The position numbers and the translations under genes are program-made. A stretch of DNA of 64,000 nt. Origin: Anthoceros angustus (lineage: Eukaryota; Streptophyta; Anthocerotopsida; Anthocerotales; Anthocerotaceae). The first letter of the stretch is position 1; each line of letters opens with the position of its first letter. The stretch is from contig MU008170.1 of assembly GCA_010909165.1 (NCBI GenBank), forward strand, positions 868,001-932,000, written 5' to 3'. The notes under the pieces were generated by a model. The model was not told the origin of the DNA, ran no database searches, and worked only from the letters and a program-made list of their open reading frames with translations. Of the stretch, positions 1-12,700 are shown in pieces.

Positions 1-1
1 T

Positions 2-1450
2 TCAACCCCTGGCCTCGTCGCACACTGCTAAGCTTGTCCAATGACATATATAGCGCTTCTTCACGACGATGTTATGCCCAATGATTTGCCCGACCATTGT
101 TGAAAGAGCCATGGACGTTGTTAGGCAACATTGAAACCACCTTAATTTGGTAGTGGTAACCCCCATTACCGTGATGTACTCCACAGTATCATATCCACCC
201 TGATCATTATGCATATTGGTTTTGTCCCACACAAAGGAGACCATTCCTCCACCAATGCACCACTGTCGCATTGCCTCCCTTACAATATGCAGCTCTTCCA
301 CACCATGCATAACTATCATTCTGATTTCTTCGCAGCTTGTCATATCATGGAAAGAGTGAAACACTGTGCCAATTTGTGTCTGATCCATCTTCACATCATG
401 CTTTCCTTTGTGGAATCCTCTTGGCACATCCATAACCAGCAATGTATACTTCCTCTTCCTTAGAAATCCTCGCATGTCCAACACATCTCTTGCAACCACT
501 TGGTATTTAACAATAAACCCGTCGTTGGCACAGTAAATGCCTATAGGCCTTCCTCCATGTCCATGTTAGCCAGGGCCCTTTGTTCGTTCTCCAGACCTTT
601 CCATGTGTGCACTTCAAGTATGAAAGCCTGGAAGTCTTTTGGCAGTTTCTTCAGATCTTCTACATCTTTCACTTGCTACACACAGCACATGTTAGGTGGT
701 TAGTGCACAACAAGCTTGTCCGAAAAGATGCAGCGGGGCGCGGCATGCGCCCTCCCACTACTTCCTTCTAAAGCCTCAATTCCAACATGAGGAATGGGAG
801 GCGCGGCATCTGCGCCCTCCCTACTTCCTTCTAAAGCCTCAATTCCAACATGAGGGCGCGGCATGCGCCTCCCCGCCCTACTCTGTGTACTAAAGAAGAG
901 ATATACCTTCCCAGACGCTGTTTGAAACCTTGCAATGACATCGTCCGAAGAGTGCATAGGGTATTCCTGCCGCACCATGTCGAAGAGTCGCATCCTAAAT
1001 GCTTTGCCATAGCCACTTGTATGACATGAAGTTTCTTCCATAGAGTGAGCTCCTTGACATACCATTGAGGTCAAGCAAACCTGTCAAAACCTTTTCGTCA
1101 CACTGATGAGCATTTTTTGTCCGGTCTCACGGTGGAATTCCTTGGAAACTGCGCCATGGTTTCCCCTGCATCTCTTTCGGCTTCACGAAAACGCTTTCAA
1201 CCGTCTTCACCTCCTCTCCAACTTTGCGTTTGCCCTTGCTCTTCTTGGTGGTGCCCGCTGCAACATGTTTGGCTTGTTCTGGGAGCTCCATCGCCTCCCA
1301 CTTTGAAAAGATATTATCGACATTTCTCCAAACCTTTCCCTCCAGTTTCGCAATGCATAGGATATGTGTCCTGTTGTCCACTTTGTTCTGGTTATACTGT
1401 TCATCTTCCCGGCCTTCGTCATCCTCGATCAGTAAGCGAACGAGTATAAG
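2..1450 (-). pseudogene. Decayed transposon ORF with methyltransferase-like C-terminal part
   Basis: The last 165 codons (2-499) form an open frame. It contains an MDVPRGF motif where N6/N4 DNA methyltransferases carry DPPY/W, followed by a W-D-K-T-N motif and a VEYITVMG motif. This is the order seen in methyltransferase-like ORFs that accompany repeats in some seed-free plant genomes (family recalled, not searched). Upstream on the same strand, conceptual translation gives related fragments with stops and frame changes: about 500-700, 700-1074 and 1127-1381. The last of these is Lys-rich. The motif-IV proline-proline is replaced (D-V-P-R), so activity is doubtful. The frame runs off the left edge. 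I read this as an inactive mobile-element gene; a host pseudogene is the alternative. Confidence 0.4.
757..872. repeat. Two-copy tandem repeat in transposon relic
   Basis: The unit TACTTCCTTCTAAAGCCTCA followed by ATTCCAACATGAGG occurs twice within about 110 bases, with GC-rich spacers (gcgcggcat...gcgcc). It interrupts the minus-strand transposon frame. Confidence 0.7.
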
Positions 1451-1965
1451 CCTCGGGGCTGGGGGTGGAAATAGCAGATCTCAAAGCGTGGACACTGCTG
1501 AGGGTTCAAGCAGGACACTCGCTAGTGCTTAAAATGGGCTTGCTAATCTGTTCGGGCTGCTTTGGATGCTACACGTGCCTTTGCACCTGGCGACTTTGTA
1601 ATGCTAGCACACACATAGACCAATCGGGCTTGCCTCTTGATGTGACCTTTGTGCTCCTCATTTCTAAGTTGGAAGGGGACGACGTTATTTTTTACAGAGT
1701 AGTAAGAGTAGTTTTGATAGTTGCATACATAAGTTTATTTATTAGAGCTACATACGGCATGGCCTAAAGTCTAAAGCCTATAGAGTCATATAGATAGATA
1801 TTCTAAAGTCATATGGCTGCCTATTATAGAGTTACATAGGGTACAATAGGCTTTGGCAAGGCCGTCATGTTTCGGCCGGCCGCGGGCTTTTCCGGGTTTC
1901 TGTTCAGGATTTCGGGAGCGGCGGTTTGCACGGTGGGTTGTTAGGTGCTTTGGCGGGTTGCGGCC
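1450..1965. other. Gene-free stretch between two mobile elements
   Basis: No credible coding sequence. The part 1690-1850 is AT-rich with repeated TAGAGTCATATAG / TAGAGTTACATAG words. From about 1855 the GC content rises sharply on entering the next element. Confidence 0.5.
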
Positions 1966-2989
1966 CCTCTGGCCGGGGGCCTTCGGCCAGCCCAGCGGGG
2001 CTCGCCATACGGAGCGTACACTCCATATGTCTAGTAAATATCAGGAACGCTTTGTCCTTGGCACCCAGTGCCCCCTCAACCCTCATACCCTCAGCCAGTC
2101 GTCCACAGGTTGTTTCCTGAATCGTGCTATTCTCGCTTGTTCCTCTCCTCCCCTATGGTGCAGTCCACTCCTTCAGTGGCAGTCAAGGACACCCCCTGTC
2201 CAGTCTGCGCTCAACTGTGTTGTGGGGTTAAGGGGGTGAAATGTCATATTGGGCACAAACACAAGGACTTCTATCGAACCCCCTAGGAGGCAAAGGCGAG
2301 GCTTGCTTCTTCTAGTGGGGCTTTACTTCTGGCTCTGAGTTTGGATGCTCCCCTCGGCCCGCCCAGAGTCCTGTAGCGGTTGCGAATGCAATTGGATCAT
2401 TTGCTCACCCTGTTCGAAGCGTGCTTTCCAGGACTCCGCCTTTTTCGGCGTCTCCCGAGGCGCCTGCCTGCATGATGACGTTCACCTTGCTTACCGGCTT
2501 CCTCTGGATCGCCTTGCGTTGGACCTTGGGGATGAGGCAGCTTCGACTCTATTCCTTTTTCTCCTCGGTGGTTTCTTCATCGCTCTAGGGGTGGTTCTTC
2601 CAAACATAGGGAGGTGGCTTCTCGTCTCTGTCGGTTCCAGGCCGAGGACTGGGAAGCTCTGTAGGAGGAGGGGGGGTGTGCAACAAGATCCAGGCTGGAG
2701 GCTGCCAAGGTGGATCCGGTCTGTCAGGATCCCGCCAAGGCGCGGCTCAAGAGGTGTTTCTTGCTAGGCTGTGCTGGGGAATACGCCAGGGCTGCCCAGG
2801 CACTCCGCCTGGAGCCGGTGGCACCAGCCTCCGAGGACACCATCTCTGTGCTCCGTGCCCTACATCCAACCCCATATGACCTCATTCGGGTTTGTCGGAG
2901 CTCTTAATTCTGGTAGTGGCAGTGGCCAGGGTATGAGACTCCTCACCGGATCTTTTAGGTGTTGGATGCCAGCAGGTTACTGGCTATGG

Positions 2990-3800
2990 AGAAGCCCACA
3001 CCTGGGATGCGCCCTATTACCGTTGAGGAGACATTCTTACGCCTCATAGGTCGCAGCATTGCTATCAAACTTCGGGAGCAGTTCTAGGCGCATCTTTGCC
3101 CCCACCAATTTGGGATTGCTACTCCAAAGGGTTGTGAGTCGGCCTCATTTGGTATCGCGGCGGTTCTGGAGTCACATCAAGATTGGATCGCCTTGCAGGT
3201 GAACGTCGAGAACGCTTTCAACACGATCTCTAGGACAACAATTTTTGCAGAGCTCAAGGATACAGGCGGGCACACCTGGGGTGCGCCCTATTACCGTTGG
3301 GGAGACATTCTTATGCCTAATAGGTCGCAGCATTGCTATCCAACTTTGGGAGCAGTTCCAGGCGCATCTTTGCCCCCACCAATGTGGGATTGCTACTCCG
3401 GGGGTTGTGAGTCGGCTACATTTGGTATCGCGCGGTTGGGAGTCACATCAAGATTGGATCGCCTTGCAGGTGAACGTCGAGAACGCTTTCAACACGATCT
3501 CTAGGACAACAATTTTTGCAGAGCTCAAGGATACAGGCACACAGGTGCCCTATTACCGAGAGACATTCTTATGCCTAATAAAGGCATTGCTATCCAACTT
3601 TGGGAGCAGTTCCAGGCGCATCTTTGCCCCCACCAATGTGGGATTGCTACTCCGGGGGTTGTGAGTCGGCTACATTTGGTATCGCGGCGGTTCAAGAGTC
3701 ACATCAAGATTGGGTTGCCTTGCAGGTGGACGTCGAGAACGCTTTCAACACGGTCTTTAAGATGGCAATTTTTACAGAGCTCAAGGATGCAGGCGGGCAC
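2990..3800 (+). repeat. Three tandem copies of a ~270-bp RT-domain segment
   Basis: The segment running from the GVRPITVGE-coding bases to the sequence tttttgcagagctcaaggat occurs at about 2990-3260, 3270-3535 and 3540-3800. Copy 2 of this element (57300-57540) has it once. The three repeats differ by small deletions and a few substitutions. Confidence 0.8.
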
Positions 3801-3997
3801 CTGTAAGTCTTATTCCTTTCGTTCGCTTTTTCCGTGGTTCTTTGTCTATCCTCTACTTTCAGCACGGACCATCTAAGCAAGGCGTTAATGTGCTAGACTC
3901 AGGGACCGGCATGAGGCAAGGGAATCCCTTGGGGGGTGCCCTCTTTCCCGTTGCGCACTTCAAGGCCCTAACGGTTACTGCTAGCGCGGTTGGGAAG

Positions 3998-5015
3998 TAT
4001 GGATCAGCGCATTGGGAGAGAGAAAAGGGCATGAGGACTGGGAGAGAAAAGGGAAGGAAAGAGAGAGGTATTTAGAAAAGATATTGGTGAAAAAGGATAA
4101 AATGAGAAAATAATATACATATGGAAGATAAAGAGAAGGGGAAAACTTATGACGAAACTTACTCAACTATATCAACTGATACTTAAATATTGTTTTACGT
4201 ATGAGCTTCGCGAAACGTGCCCTAAGCCTAACTTCGGTATGCCAGCGTCTAAGACCTCCTATCTCCATAACACTCCCCCCTCGCTGCTGATCCGAAGTTC
4301 TTCGTTGTATGCTTGCCATGACGTCCATCAGGCATGCTTGTCTGCAGCTGTTCCTGAGCGTCCTCTCGACCATCTGGTGGCTTCTCCAGCTCGCGAGTCA
4401 CATGATCTCAGCTATGAGCCAGAAATCAAAAGTCTCGAGCAAGCTGGAGTACCCAGGCACATATCCGAAAAGAGGGCAGCCAGTGTTCCGAACATGCAAG
4501 AGCTGCTTACGGTCCGCTTCGCAAGATGCATGACAGGGCTTAAGTACAAAAAGGTTATGTGGGGGGGAAATCCAGGGGCTTCCGAGATTTACCCTCCAGT
4601 GGCCACACTTATCCCACTGTCGTTTTTTACGTTGGGTTTCGTCCCATGAGGTCTGCGATTGTCAGTTATGCGAAGGGGGCGGGGGGGTCATGCCACACAC
4701 TTGCTCACCTCAAACTAGCCTCTCCTGCAAGCAAGGCATCCTCTCACTCTCCCTTAAATAGCAGCCATACCTCCCTGTGCTGCCTGAACATTAGTCCATC
4801 TCCAGCCTACAACGACACTGTACGTTTGTAGGCCCTACCCATGTGAAGGTAGGTCCACCGTTGGCGACCAGAGACCCCCGGACCGCGTTGTGGTTTCGCT
4901 ATCTTCGCAGGTTCTGGCTCCCCTTACTGCTGGAGTTGAATCTTGCTACAGATTTGGGACCCCTCCTTTACGCTCTACCTTGGGCCTTCTATTGCATTCT
5001 ACACTCTGTTCTTCT
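3998..5015. other. Segment without counterpart in the sister element
   Basis: At about 3998 copy 1 stops matching the element at 56-59 kb. It matches again by about 5015 (TTTGGGATGTTCC). The inserted DNA is A/G-rich at 4010-4150. At 4740-4870 it has a TTAAATAG word, then text resembling an LTR end and primer-binding region (GTTGGCGACCAGAGACC). A nested solo LTR is possible but not shown. Confidence 0.35.
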
Positions 5016-6160
5016 ACCCAACATTCTTAATTTGGGATGTTCCTATCTTGAAGGCCGTCGTCTCGGGTATTGAGGAGGGGGCCTTCTCTTGGAAGGCTTC
5101 CCTTAAGTTGGCCAGGGACTCCCTTTCCTCCGAGGCTAGGGGGGCCATGCCTCCCTTTTATCTGAAGCTAGGGTGGCCATGTCTCCCTTTTCCTCGTTTT
5201 CCGTGGAAGGGCTACGTGGCCTTCAGGCCTCTCTTCAGGAGAAGCAGTACGGGCAGGCGCGGCGCGCAATCCTTCGAACTGGACTCTACTATTCCCCGGC
5301 CTGTTCGTGCCTGCATTTGCTCTTGCTTGGGGAAGGGAGCAAGCTCATGGCTTTTGACATGGCCTTGCATCCAGGCGTTCCGAATTGCACCAACTTCCTT
5401 TCCTATTGTGATGAGGTTCTGCCTGGGTTTGGTCTAGCCTCTGGCCTGTTCTCTCTTAGCCTACAGTTGTGGGGCCCCCCTCGACGACTCAGGATCCCAC
5501 CTGGCCCGCTGTCCAATTAGTGGGCAACATATCGCTACGCATGATGCCGTTCGCGACGTAATGTTCTCGATGGCCAAGGAGAGCGGTTATTTTCCATACA
5601 GGGAACATCCATATACGATGCGCAATGAGGTGTCGGTCAGGGCGGATATATTTCTGATCTGGGGGGACCAAATCTCTGTTGCAGATGTCGTCATAATGGA
5701 CCCTACCCGGAACTCCATTTGTGAGCATGTCATTATCAACCCTCTGGGCTGGGCGGCGGAAGGATGTGCGACTGCCAAGGTACACAAGTACACACCTTTG
5801 CAGGACGGCCGCACCTTCATACCCTCGCCAGTGAGACTCATGGGGCTATGGGCAAGGATTTTTCCCGGCTCATTAAGGATTGTGCTAAAGCCTACCATAG
5901 TCGTCGGAAAGGGGCGGGTCTCCCTCTTTCCTCGGTGTTAGCTTTCTTTCGATAGCGGGTATCCATTGCCTTGCAGAGGGTGCTGGCCAATGCTATTCAC
6001 AGGATGGCAACCAGCGCAGGAGACGTGGCGTCATCGGCACCAGTTATAGGTAGGCCTTTCCTCATCTCGGATCACGATATAATCGGGACGATGGGTAGCT
6101 TCGGGGTTAGTCCCCCCTGGGTTCGGGGTAGATGGGTTTTCATCTCTTCTTTTTAATAAA

Positions 6161-6713
6161 GTCTCCTTTGCCACTATTATAAAATATTATGGATGTGTCC
6201 AAGACGTAAAAGGGAAATACACCGGGAGTTAGTTGGGACAAGGTTTTGGGGTCGGGAAGTTGAGCGAATTGAGTGAGGGATGTGCTGTTGTCTCGTGTTC
6301 TGACCCTACTGAAGGGAAGGGTGCGCGTCGCAATCACCATAGCCGGCTCGCTCTTACGTGATTGCCTGTTGCCTTGCTCGCTTCAAGTTGCGGCGTTGCT
6401 TCGCTCTTGTTTCCTCTCCTCTCTCTCTGCCTCATGCCCAAGTCCCACTGCCGTCTTTACCTTACTGCTCTTGCGTTTCCTGGGGCACCCGAGTCCATGT
6501 GCCCTTCTACGCGCCCTGCTCTCGCCTCGCCCTCTGCTCCGCTCACCTCTCGCTAGCCTGCATTCTGCCCCCTGATCTTCCCGATTTCTTTACGTTTCTT
6601 TCCAGGCTGCCAGGCAACCTTACTATGCGCCCCGGCGGGAGCCGGCAGGGTTGAGAAGGAGGCGTCACCGCAGGCAGTTGCTCGCACGCCATTCGGGCTC
6701 GCACCACCGCAAG
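6161..6713. other. Upstream region and 5' UTR of the CCHC protein gene
   Basis: There is no coding sequence. 6161-6250 is AT-rich flank of the retroelement. 6300-6700 is pyrimidine-rich (many CTC/CTT runs), typical of a plant 5' UTR or promoter, and ends in a GC-rich stretch before the start codon at 6714. Confidence 0.45.
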
Positions 6714-8898
6714 ATGAGCTACGCAGGGGAGGAGGACAGCGCCGGCAGGCCCAAGCTCAGTCTTCAGCCTCGAGGATCGGCGGCGGACGTCGCCTCCGCT
6801 ACTTCCGCCAAGTCCAGCCGGGTGAGTATGCATTTTTCTCCGTTGTCCTCGCTTCCCGCCATCCCGCGCTCTCTTGCCGCTCTTGTTGCGGGCTTCTTGC
6901 GCCCCGTCGCAATGTGCTCCTGCGTTGCAGGGCTACGGCTCCTTCTCCTCCGCGAGGTTTCCTAGGGTGCCTTGTTGCCTGGCGTGGGACGCGGGAAAGC
7001 GCGCTGAGATCTGCGGCCTTGCTTGTTGCGTAAATTTATGTACGTGTAGTGGGATTTGGCGCTGTCTGCTGCGGATCAGCTCCCTCTGCTCTTGTTCTTG
7101 GATCAAAGGCTGCACTTTTTGGAGATGTCGGATTTCGAGATTCGTCGTCCCCGTTTCCTACTCAATTTCACTTTGTTCATGAAGACGATGTGGGCAGGGC
7201 CTGGATTCAGGTGTCGCGGTAACACGTCTATGTAGGTCATACCCCGAGGCTGTAGAGAGGGCACGCTTGTTAGCCCTAGTGCTGCGGCAGATGTGTGTTC
7301 GGTGCTCTGCCGCTGTTTCAAGTGATTCCAGGGCACGTGAACGTGCTGCTCGTTTCTTTCGTAACTGAAGCTAAAGCATCAGTTGTCTCTTGGCCGCATC
7401 TTTGTCACTCCTCTAGGGTTCGATGGTGTACGCTTGTGGACACGATATTAGTGGCAAGTGTCTTGTGTTGTAAGGCTGTGGAGGGTTTGCTTTAGATGAT
7501 GAGTTGTGTTTTTCCTCGTCTGCAGCCGAACCCTTTTGGCGCTGCAAGGCCCAGGGAGCAGGTCATTGCCGAGCGGGAGGGTAAGAAGGAGACAGAGGTT
7601 CTCAAGGAGCAGATTCAGAGAGAATGGAAGCCAACTGTAAGTCTGCCGTCGCTCTCGCTATCGAACTTCTCTTTCAGTTCTGTGCGTGTTTCCCAAGCTG
7701 GCCATGTGCATGACTTGATGACAGAAGAATTTAAGGGAGTCAAATTCTTCGGAGCTATCTTGTATTGTTTCTCCATGTCATACACTTGGAGTGTTCAGGC
7801 CAATCATTGCTAGTTCTGATTTCCTGCTGCTTCACCAGATTGTTATGACAGAGGGACAGCGTGAAGAGAAGAAGGCTGCTGAGGCTGAGCTGGCTTTTGC
7901 AAAGAGTGAGCTCGATAAGGAGTCCGATCCTTCGAAAGTGAAATCCTTGAGGGATGAAATCTCTCTCAAGGAGAAGAAGCTTGATGAGCTTCTATCTTCC
8001 TTTGAGGTATGTATCGTGGAATATATTTGTGGAGTCTAGCTTGTGTATAGTACCAAGGGAGTTGCAAATGTCTTTTGGAATTTTCTGCTGGATGGGTCCA
8101 GTGTTGTCTGGTTGTTTGGTATGACGATCCATGCTGTGAATTGTGCAGAAGCTAGCTGTTCAAAGTGCACAAACTGGTGGTACCAGGCGAACTCATGAGC
8201 GTACTCGGAGAGATGAGGAGCGTGTGTCTGGCTCGCCAGCACCTCCTCAGTCCTATGGTGGCAAAGAATACGGTGGTGAAGGCAATGACGGGTATGGCAA
8301 CTTCAGCCGAGGTCGTGGCCGAGACCGTGAGTCTGATGGATCAGGTTCCTATGGTGACACATGGGGAGGGGCAAAGGGAGGAAGGTCTGGGGGCCCACAG
8401 CCATGTTACACATGCGGAGAGGTACTGTTGTGTGGAATGTTTGTTTTTCTGAACGCTGGGGTGAACTTGGTTGCTCCCATATATTGACAGAATGCCTCAA
8501 CGCAGGTTGGTCATTTCTCTCGGGAGTGTCCAAGTGGAGGCTCTCGTGGCTACAGCGGAAATTTTGGAGGAGGCAGGAGCAGTTCCGGTCGCCAATGCTA
8601 CACGTGTGGAATGGAAGGACATTTTTCCAGGGAGTGTCCCCAGGCAGGAGCTGGGGGCTATGGTGCTCCTCGCGGAGGAAGCTACGGACCACCTGCTGGG
8701 GGTGGTTATGGAGGAGGCTACGACTATGGTCAGGGCGGGTATGTTCCGGAATACCCTGCTGCCTATGGTGGGCAGCCTGCCGCAGGATACGGGGCTGGAT
8801 ATGATGATCGTAGTGCTGGAGGCTATGGTGTGGGTAGCCGTGGAGGCGGGAACTACACAACAGGCCGAACGGATTATGACAATAGAGGGAACTGGTAG
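6714..8898 (+). CDS. eIF4B-like N-terminus plus CCHC zinc-knuckle, glycine-rich RNA-binding protein
   Basis: Five coding exons, all phase 0: 6714-6821, 7526-7636, 7839-8006, 8149-8421 and 8506-8898, about 350 residues. Exon 1 starts MSYAGEEDSAG and has RPKLSLQPRG. Exon 2 has PNPFGAARPREQVI. These two blocks resemble the short conserved motifs of eIF4B/eIF4H-type factors (family knowledge). Exon 3 is a charged coiled coil. Exon 4 is RG/GY-rich and ends with CYTCGE. Exon 5 completes that knuckle as VGHFSRECP and adds a second (CYTCGMEGHFSRECP), then a GYGGG-rich tail ending in DNRGNW. The CX2CX4HX4C spacing is intact in both. A role in mRNA binding or translation is likely, but the exact partner is not readable from sequence. 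The intron at 8422-8505 falls within the first knuckle, so intron retention would remove both knuckles. Confidence 0.85.
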
Positions 8899-9716
8899 TG
8901 TCCTTGAGCTAGTTCCTTACAGAGAGGTATTTGGCTTCATGTGTGAGTTAGCACCGGAAGGATGTACAGTCACAATGAACGCACTTAGGGAGCGGTCGAG
9001 CGGTCCTTAGGAGACTTGAGTGTTCCCCGGGAGAGAAATTTTCGAGGCAGTGCCCACTTATCAGTTTTTTGCCTGGTGGTGCCTGGTTTGGAGTACGTAC
9101 GAGGCGGGAAGTGACTCGGATTCTTACTTTGCTTCTTGTTGCTTTTCCGTCTCTGGCATGTAAGTCAGAGATGCAAAATACTGTGACACTTAACTTACTC
9201 TAGGTTCTTCAGCCTCGTAACTTCAATGAGTTGATTAGTTGCTGGCTGAGAAATAGCTTGAGACCATGTGATCCTCTTGTAATTTTCACTGCTTCACAAT
9301 GTATGTACTGTATGTCGGTAGTGAGGGTCTTCTAAATCATGTCCTATGTTGGATTCCACTCCATGCGCGGAAGAATGGTCATCCTTGAGGCATGCAATCA
9401 TGTAATCCCTAAGGGGCTCAGTATTCTAACCATTTCTGCCATTGTGGGGGCAAGTCAAAGACACGCGTTGTAGCGCTGGAAGTTGAATTGCAAGGCTCGT
9501 CAGCGGAGCAAAATCCTGGCAGGCGTTTGGGCTGCCTGTGGAACCGAGCAATCGTGCGTTTGAGCTTCCTGTGAAGCGTCGTCCGCTCCTGGGATGCCGA
9601 ATTTAGTCTTGTCAGACCTCGGGCCTGACACAAGTGAATCGTGGTTGCAAATTCTCCCGTCTCCGTAGAGCTTTGTGTGATGCTATTGCCCCCAGGCAAA
9701 CAAGGAATTCGTGGAT
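8899..9716. other. 3' UTR and intergenic sequence
   Basis: No coding sequence seen. 8899 to about 9300 is T-rich and looks like the 3' UTR of the CCHC gene (TGTAATTTTCACTGC, TGTATGTACTGTATG near 9280-9315). 9400-9700 is probably 5' UTR of the next gene; a 3' splice-like tract (TTGCCCCCAG) ends at about 9695. Confidence 0.4.
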
Positions 9717-12700
9717 ATGGACGGCCCCAGCGTCACCATGCTGGACGACGGGGACATCAAGATCGACCAGAAATTGGAAGCGAAGGCACTCCGTCGTGTG
9801 ATCGCTGCTTACATGAAGTAGGAGCACTCTTGCCTGCTCATGGCTTCTCGCGTCTGCACTGCTGCTCTTCCACTGTCTCATGCAACCCTACACGTGCTTG
9901 CGGGAATTCCTGAATTCGGGAATTCGGTGCAGGGAGCGTCCTGATGCCTGTCTTGTCTCGTTTCCGTGTTTCAGCTACTATAACGCCGCCGAAGATGATC
10001 GCCAACGCTGGATGCGATCTTATGACAGGCTTAGCTCCGCGCACAAGGTTTGCAAGATCGGTTTGTGGACAGAGAGTGTTATGAGCTGGCAGCTTGTGTG
10101 TCTGGGCTGTTCGTTTGTGGCTACAATGTATGTTTCAGAGAACTGTTTGTGATGAATGCCGATTCTTGTTTCTGTCTATGTGCATTCCATTCACTCAACG
10201 TTGTCTGTATTATAGAATCGTCTTCCCCATTTGCCAAGGAAGTATCGGATGCTGAAGAGGTAATTTCAACAGACGGCCTTCTCAGATGATGTTGTGCATG
10301 TGCAAAGTTGTCTCTCTAACCTTAGCACCTTTTTGGAGCCAGGTGCATAGAAATGAATTCAGCCTTTATAGCGAATATGGTTCAGGTCCATCCTTCAAAC
10401 CTTTGCCAGCATCTCTATGGGTTTTGCACTTCTTTTGCAGTTTGGCAATTTGAGCTTAGGAGGACAGTTGGTGACTGATGTCAATTAGCACGTTCGTACT
10501 TACTCTTTTTGGGACATCCAGGCATTTGAGCCTCCCTTCGATATGTCAGAAGATGTTTTGCTTGACATGTATGATGGAGCCGCCATTCCGTCACACGCCA
10601 CAGGATCTGCTCAGAGTTCTCACAATCTCTCAGGAGATGGAGAGAACCATGACAATGTCAGGGAAGCAAGAGGTGCTAGTACAATTGATGGCGGCAGTCA
10701 TTCCGAGGGTGGACCAGCTTCATCATTAGGATGCGCTGAAGACGTAGACGTTCCAGGGGCCTGGGATGGGGTTGGAATAAGTATGTCTTCTCCAGAGGTA
10801 TAGGCTAGTTGCATGAGTTTTCTTGGCCAGAAATTTTGATTTTCAGGGTTGTATGTGGAATGCTTCTCCTGATTTTAGTCTAAATTTCTTTCCTCTGAGT
10901 GTAGTCTAAAATTCTCAAATATGTGTAAAAGTGCGCCTCTGTTGGCAGGAAGCTTTCACATCAGCTCTTTTACCAGATGGCTACAGTGGAATTCATGTAC
11001 CACCAGCGGATGTTGATAAGGTAGGCCTGTCAGCTATTGTGCTTCCACGGACTATTTACGCAGCTTTGTTCATCTCTTCATGGCGACAAGTTTGCTGATG
11101 AACTCATGCAGGTGCGGTGCATAATCCGGAACATTGTCCGGGACTGGGCACGAGAGGTGCAGTCTTGTCACATCAAGCTTCAGTGCACACTTCCCTTTGA
11201 TATAGGCTGAGAAACAGTTTGCCAACCTTAGCTTTAACTGAAGAAATCTCTATACAGCATGCGGTTCTCATCAGCGTCCTGTAAGCTGGCAGGGTGCGGT
11301 TGAGCGCGAGCAATGCTTCAAACCAATCTTGCAAGAGTTGGACCAGCATTTTCCACACCGCACAGCCGACAGGTAGTAGTATTCTTGAACAAGCCCAGAA
11401 TGGCATGTCCTGTGTTATGGTTCCATTATGTGGGAGCGAAGACTTGACTGTGGATGAGCAGTTACAACCTTCTTAACGATGACCACCTTTTTTTCTTTCT
11501 TCCAGGTCGCCAAAATGCTTGGTTCCAGGGGCCGGATTAGCCCGGCTGGCTCTGGAAATCTCGCTTATGGGTGAGAATTGTTTTCTGGTGTCCAGGTTTG
11601 AATCTGTAGCATTTTGGGATACGTATTCTTAAGTGGTGGGCTGGTGACAGGGTTTGAGAGCCAGGGCAACGAGTTCTCTTACTACATGCTCATATGCTCA
11701 AGTTTTATTCTTAATCAGTACGTCAAAATCTGGAGGAGGAGGAATGAGTTGTGACGGGCAAATATAAGCTGCTTTTAGTTTAGCATTTGAGTGTTCACAT
11801 TGTCTGCGCATGAGTGTCATGAGCCTGTCTACGGCAACAGGCAGCTTATTGCTCTCTCGGATGCAGTACACAGAAACCCTTGGAGTGGAAGTTGTATCCA
11901 TGGATCCACAGCAATTGCAACATGTTTTCGGATGCTGACCAACTTAGTCCTGTGCTCTTCCCTGACCTTCATCCTGGAAGGTTGGACGCAATTGTGTTCC
12001 ATATCCATTGTGTGTTTGAAGAAATTCTAGACAAAAAGAACTGGGTCCCTTCAAACCTTAAATCTTTGGTTTCATAGGAGAAAACTGTTCATGACTGCAT
12101 GTGAATGTTCTGTGGTTAGTGTTGTTCCTTGTTTGCTCCAGCAAGAGTTGCCTTAAGTTAACCACATTGCTCATTTTTCAGTGCAGGAATCACTGAAGGA
12201 TTTTCAATGTGTGCCGGCGATTTTGTTGAAGTGTACAGTCATCCGAGTCAGGCTGGTACAGTGTACATTTGCAGAAAACCTAGAGTTTGTATTTGGCAGT
12301 ACCCACACGGATCATTGTGCCCTTCTCTCCGCTGCAACCAATTTGATTACGTGAGACGGGGTGGCTTGGAACAGGGGCTTGGGATGCAGTTGTAACGTGC
12401 TTCTTCCTAGACACTGCCCATAACGTTATTGAATATTTGGAGGTGATTTACAAAGCTCTCAGACCTGGTGGGGTACGTTCCCCTCCTTCCTACGTGAGCT
12501 CCTCCTTGTTGAGTCTGGCGTGCAGAGAGACACGTGGATATCTTTCGCTCTATGTCAGGATTAAAATCCCTGATTCCTGTTGTCTTGAAACATGCAATGC
12601 CATGGCCTTCATAACAGGTGTGGATAAACTTGGGGCCACTCCTCTACCACTTTGCTGAGGCTCACAACTATTCTGCGGAAGATGTAAGCCGTCTTGTCCT

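Larger units (their letters stand above)
1966..6160 (+). mobile_element. Non-LTR retroelement, copy 1 (decayed, internally rearranged)
   Basis: This copy shares its layout and long near-identical stretches with 56126-59170. Both begin with a GC hairpin around GGGGGCCTTCGGCC, then TATGTCTAGTAAATATC. The coding order in broken frames is: a Cys/His cluster (CPVC...HIGHKHK, about 2198-2265), a Pro/Ser-rich part, reverse transcriptase blocks (GVRPITVGE, HQDWIALQVNVENAFNT, then a RQGNPLGG block) at about 2990-3990, and a C-terminal block (HDAVRDVMFSMAKES ... VRADIFLIWG ... VADVVIMDPT) at 5535-5705 that resembles a restriction-type nuclease fold. The 3' end has AATAAAG at about 6156. Stops and frameshifts are frequent and the element is dead. 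It also contains a three-fold local duplication and a foreign segment, listed separately. Confidence 0.75.
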
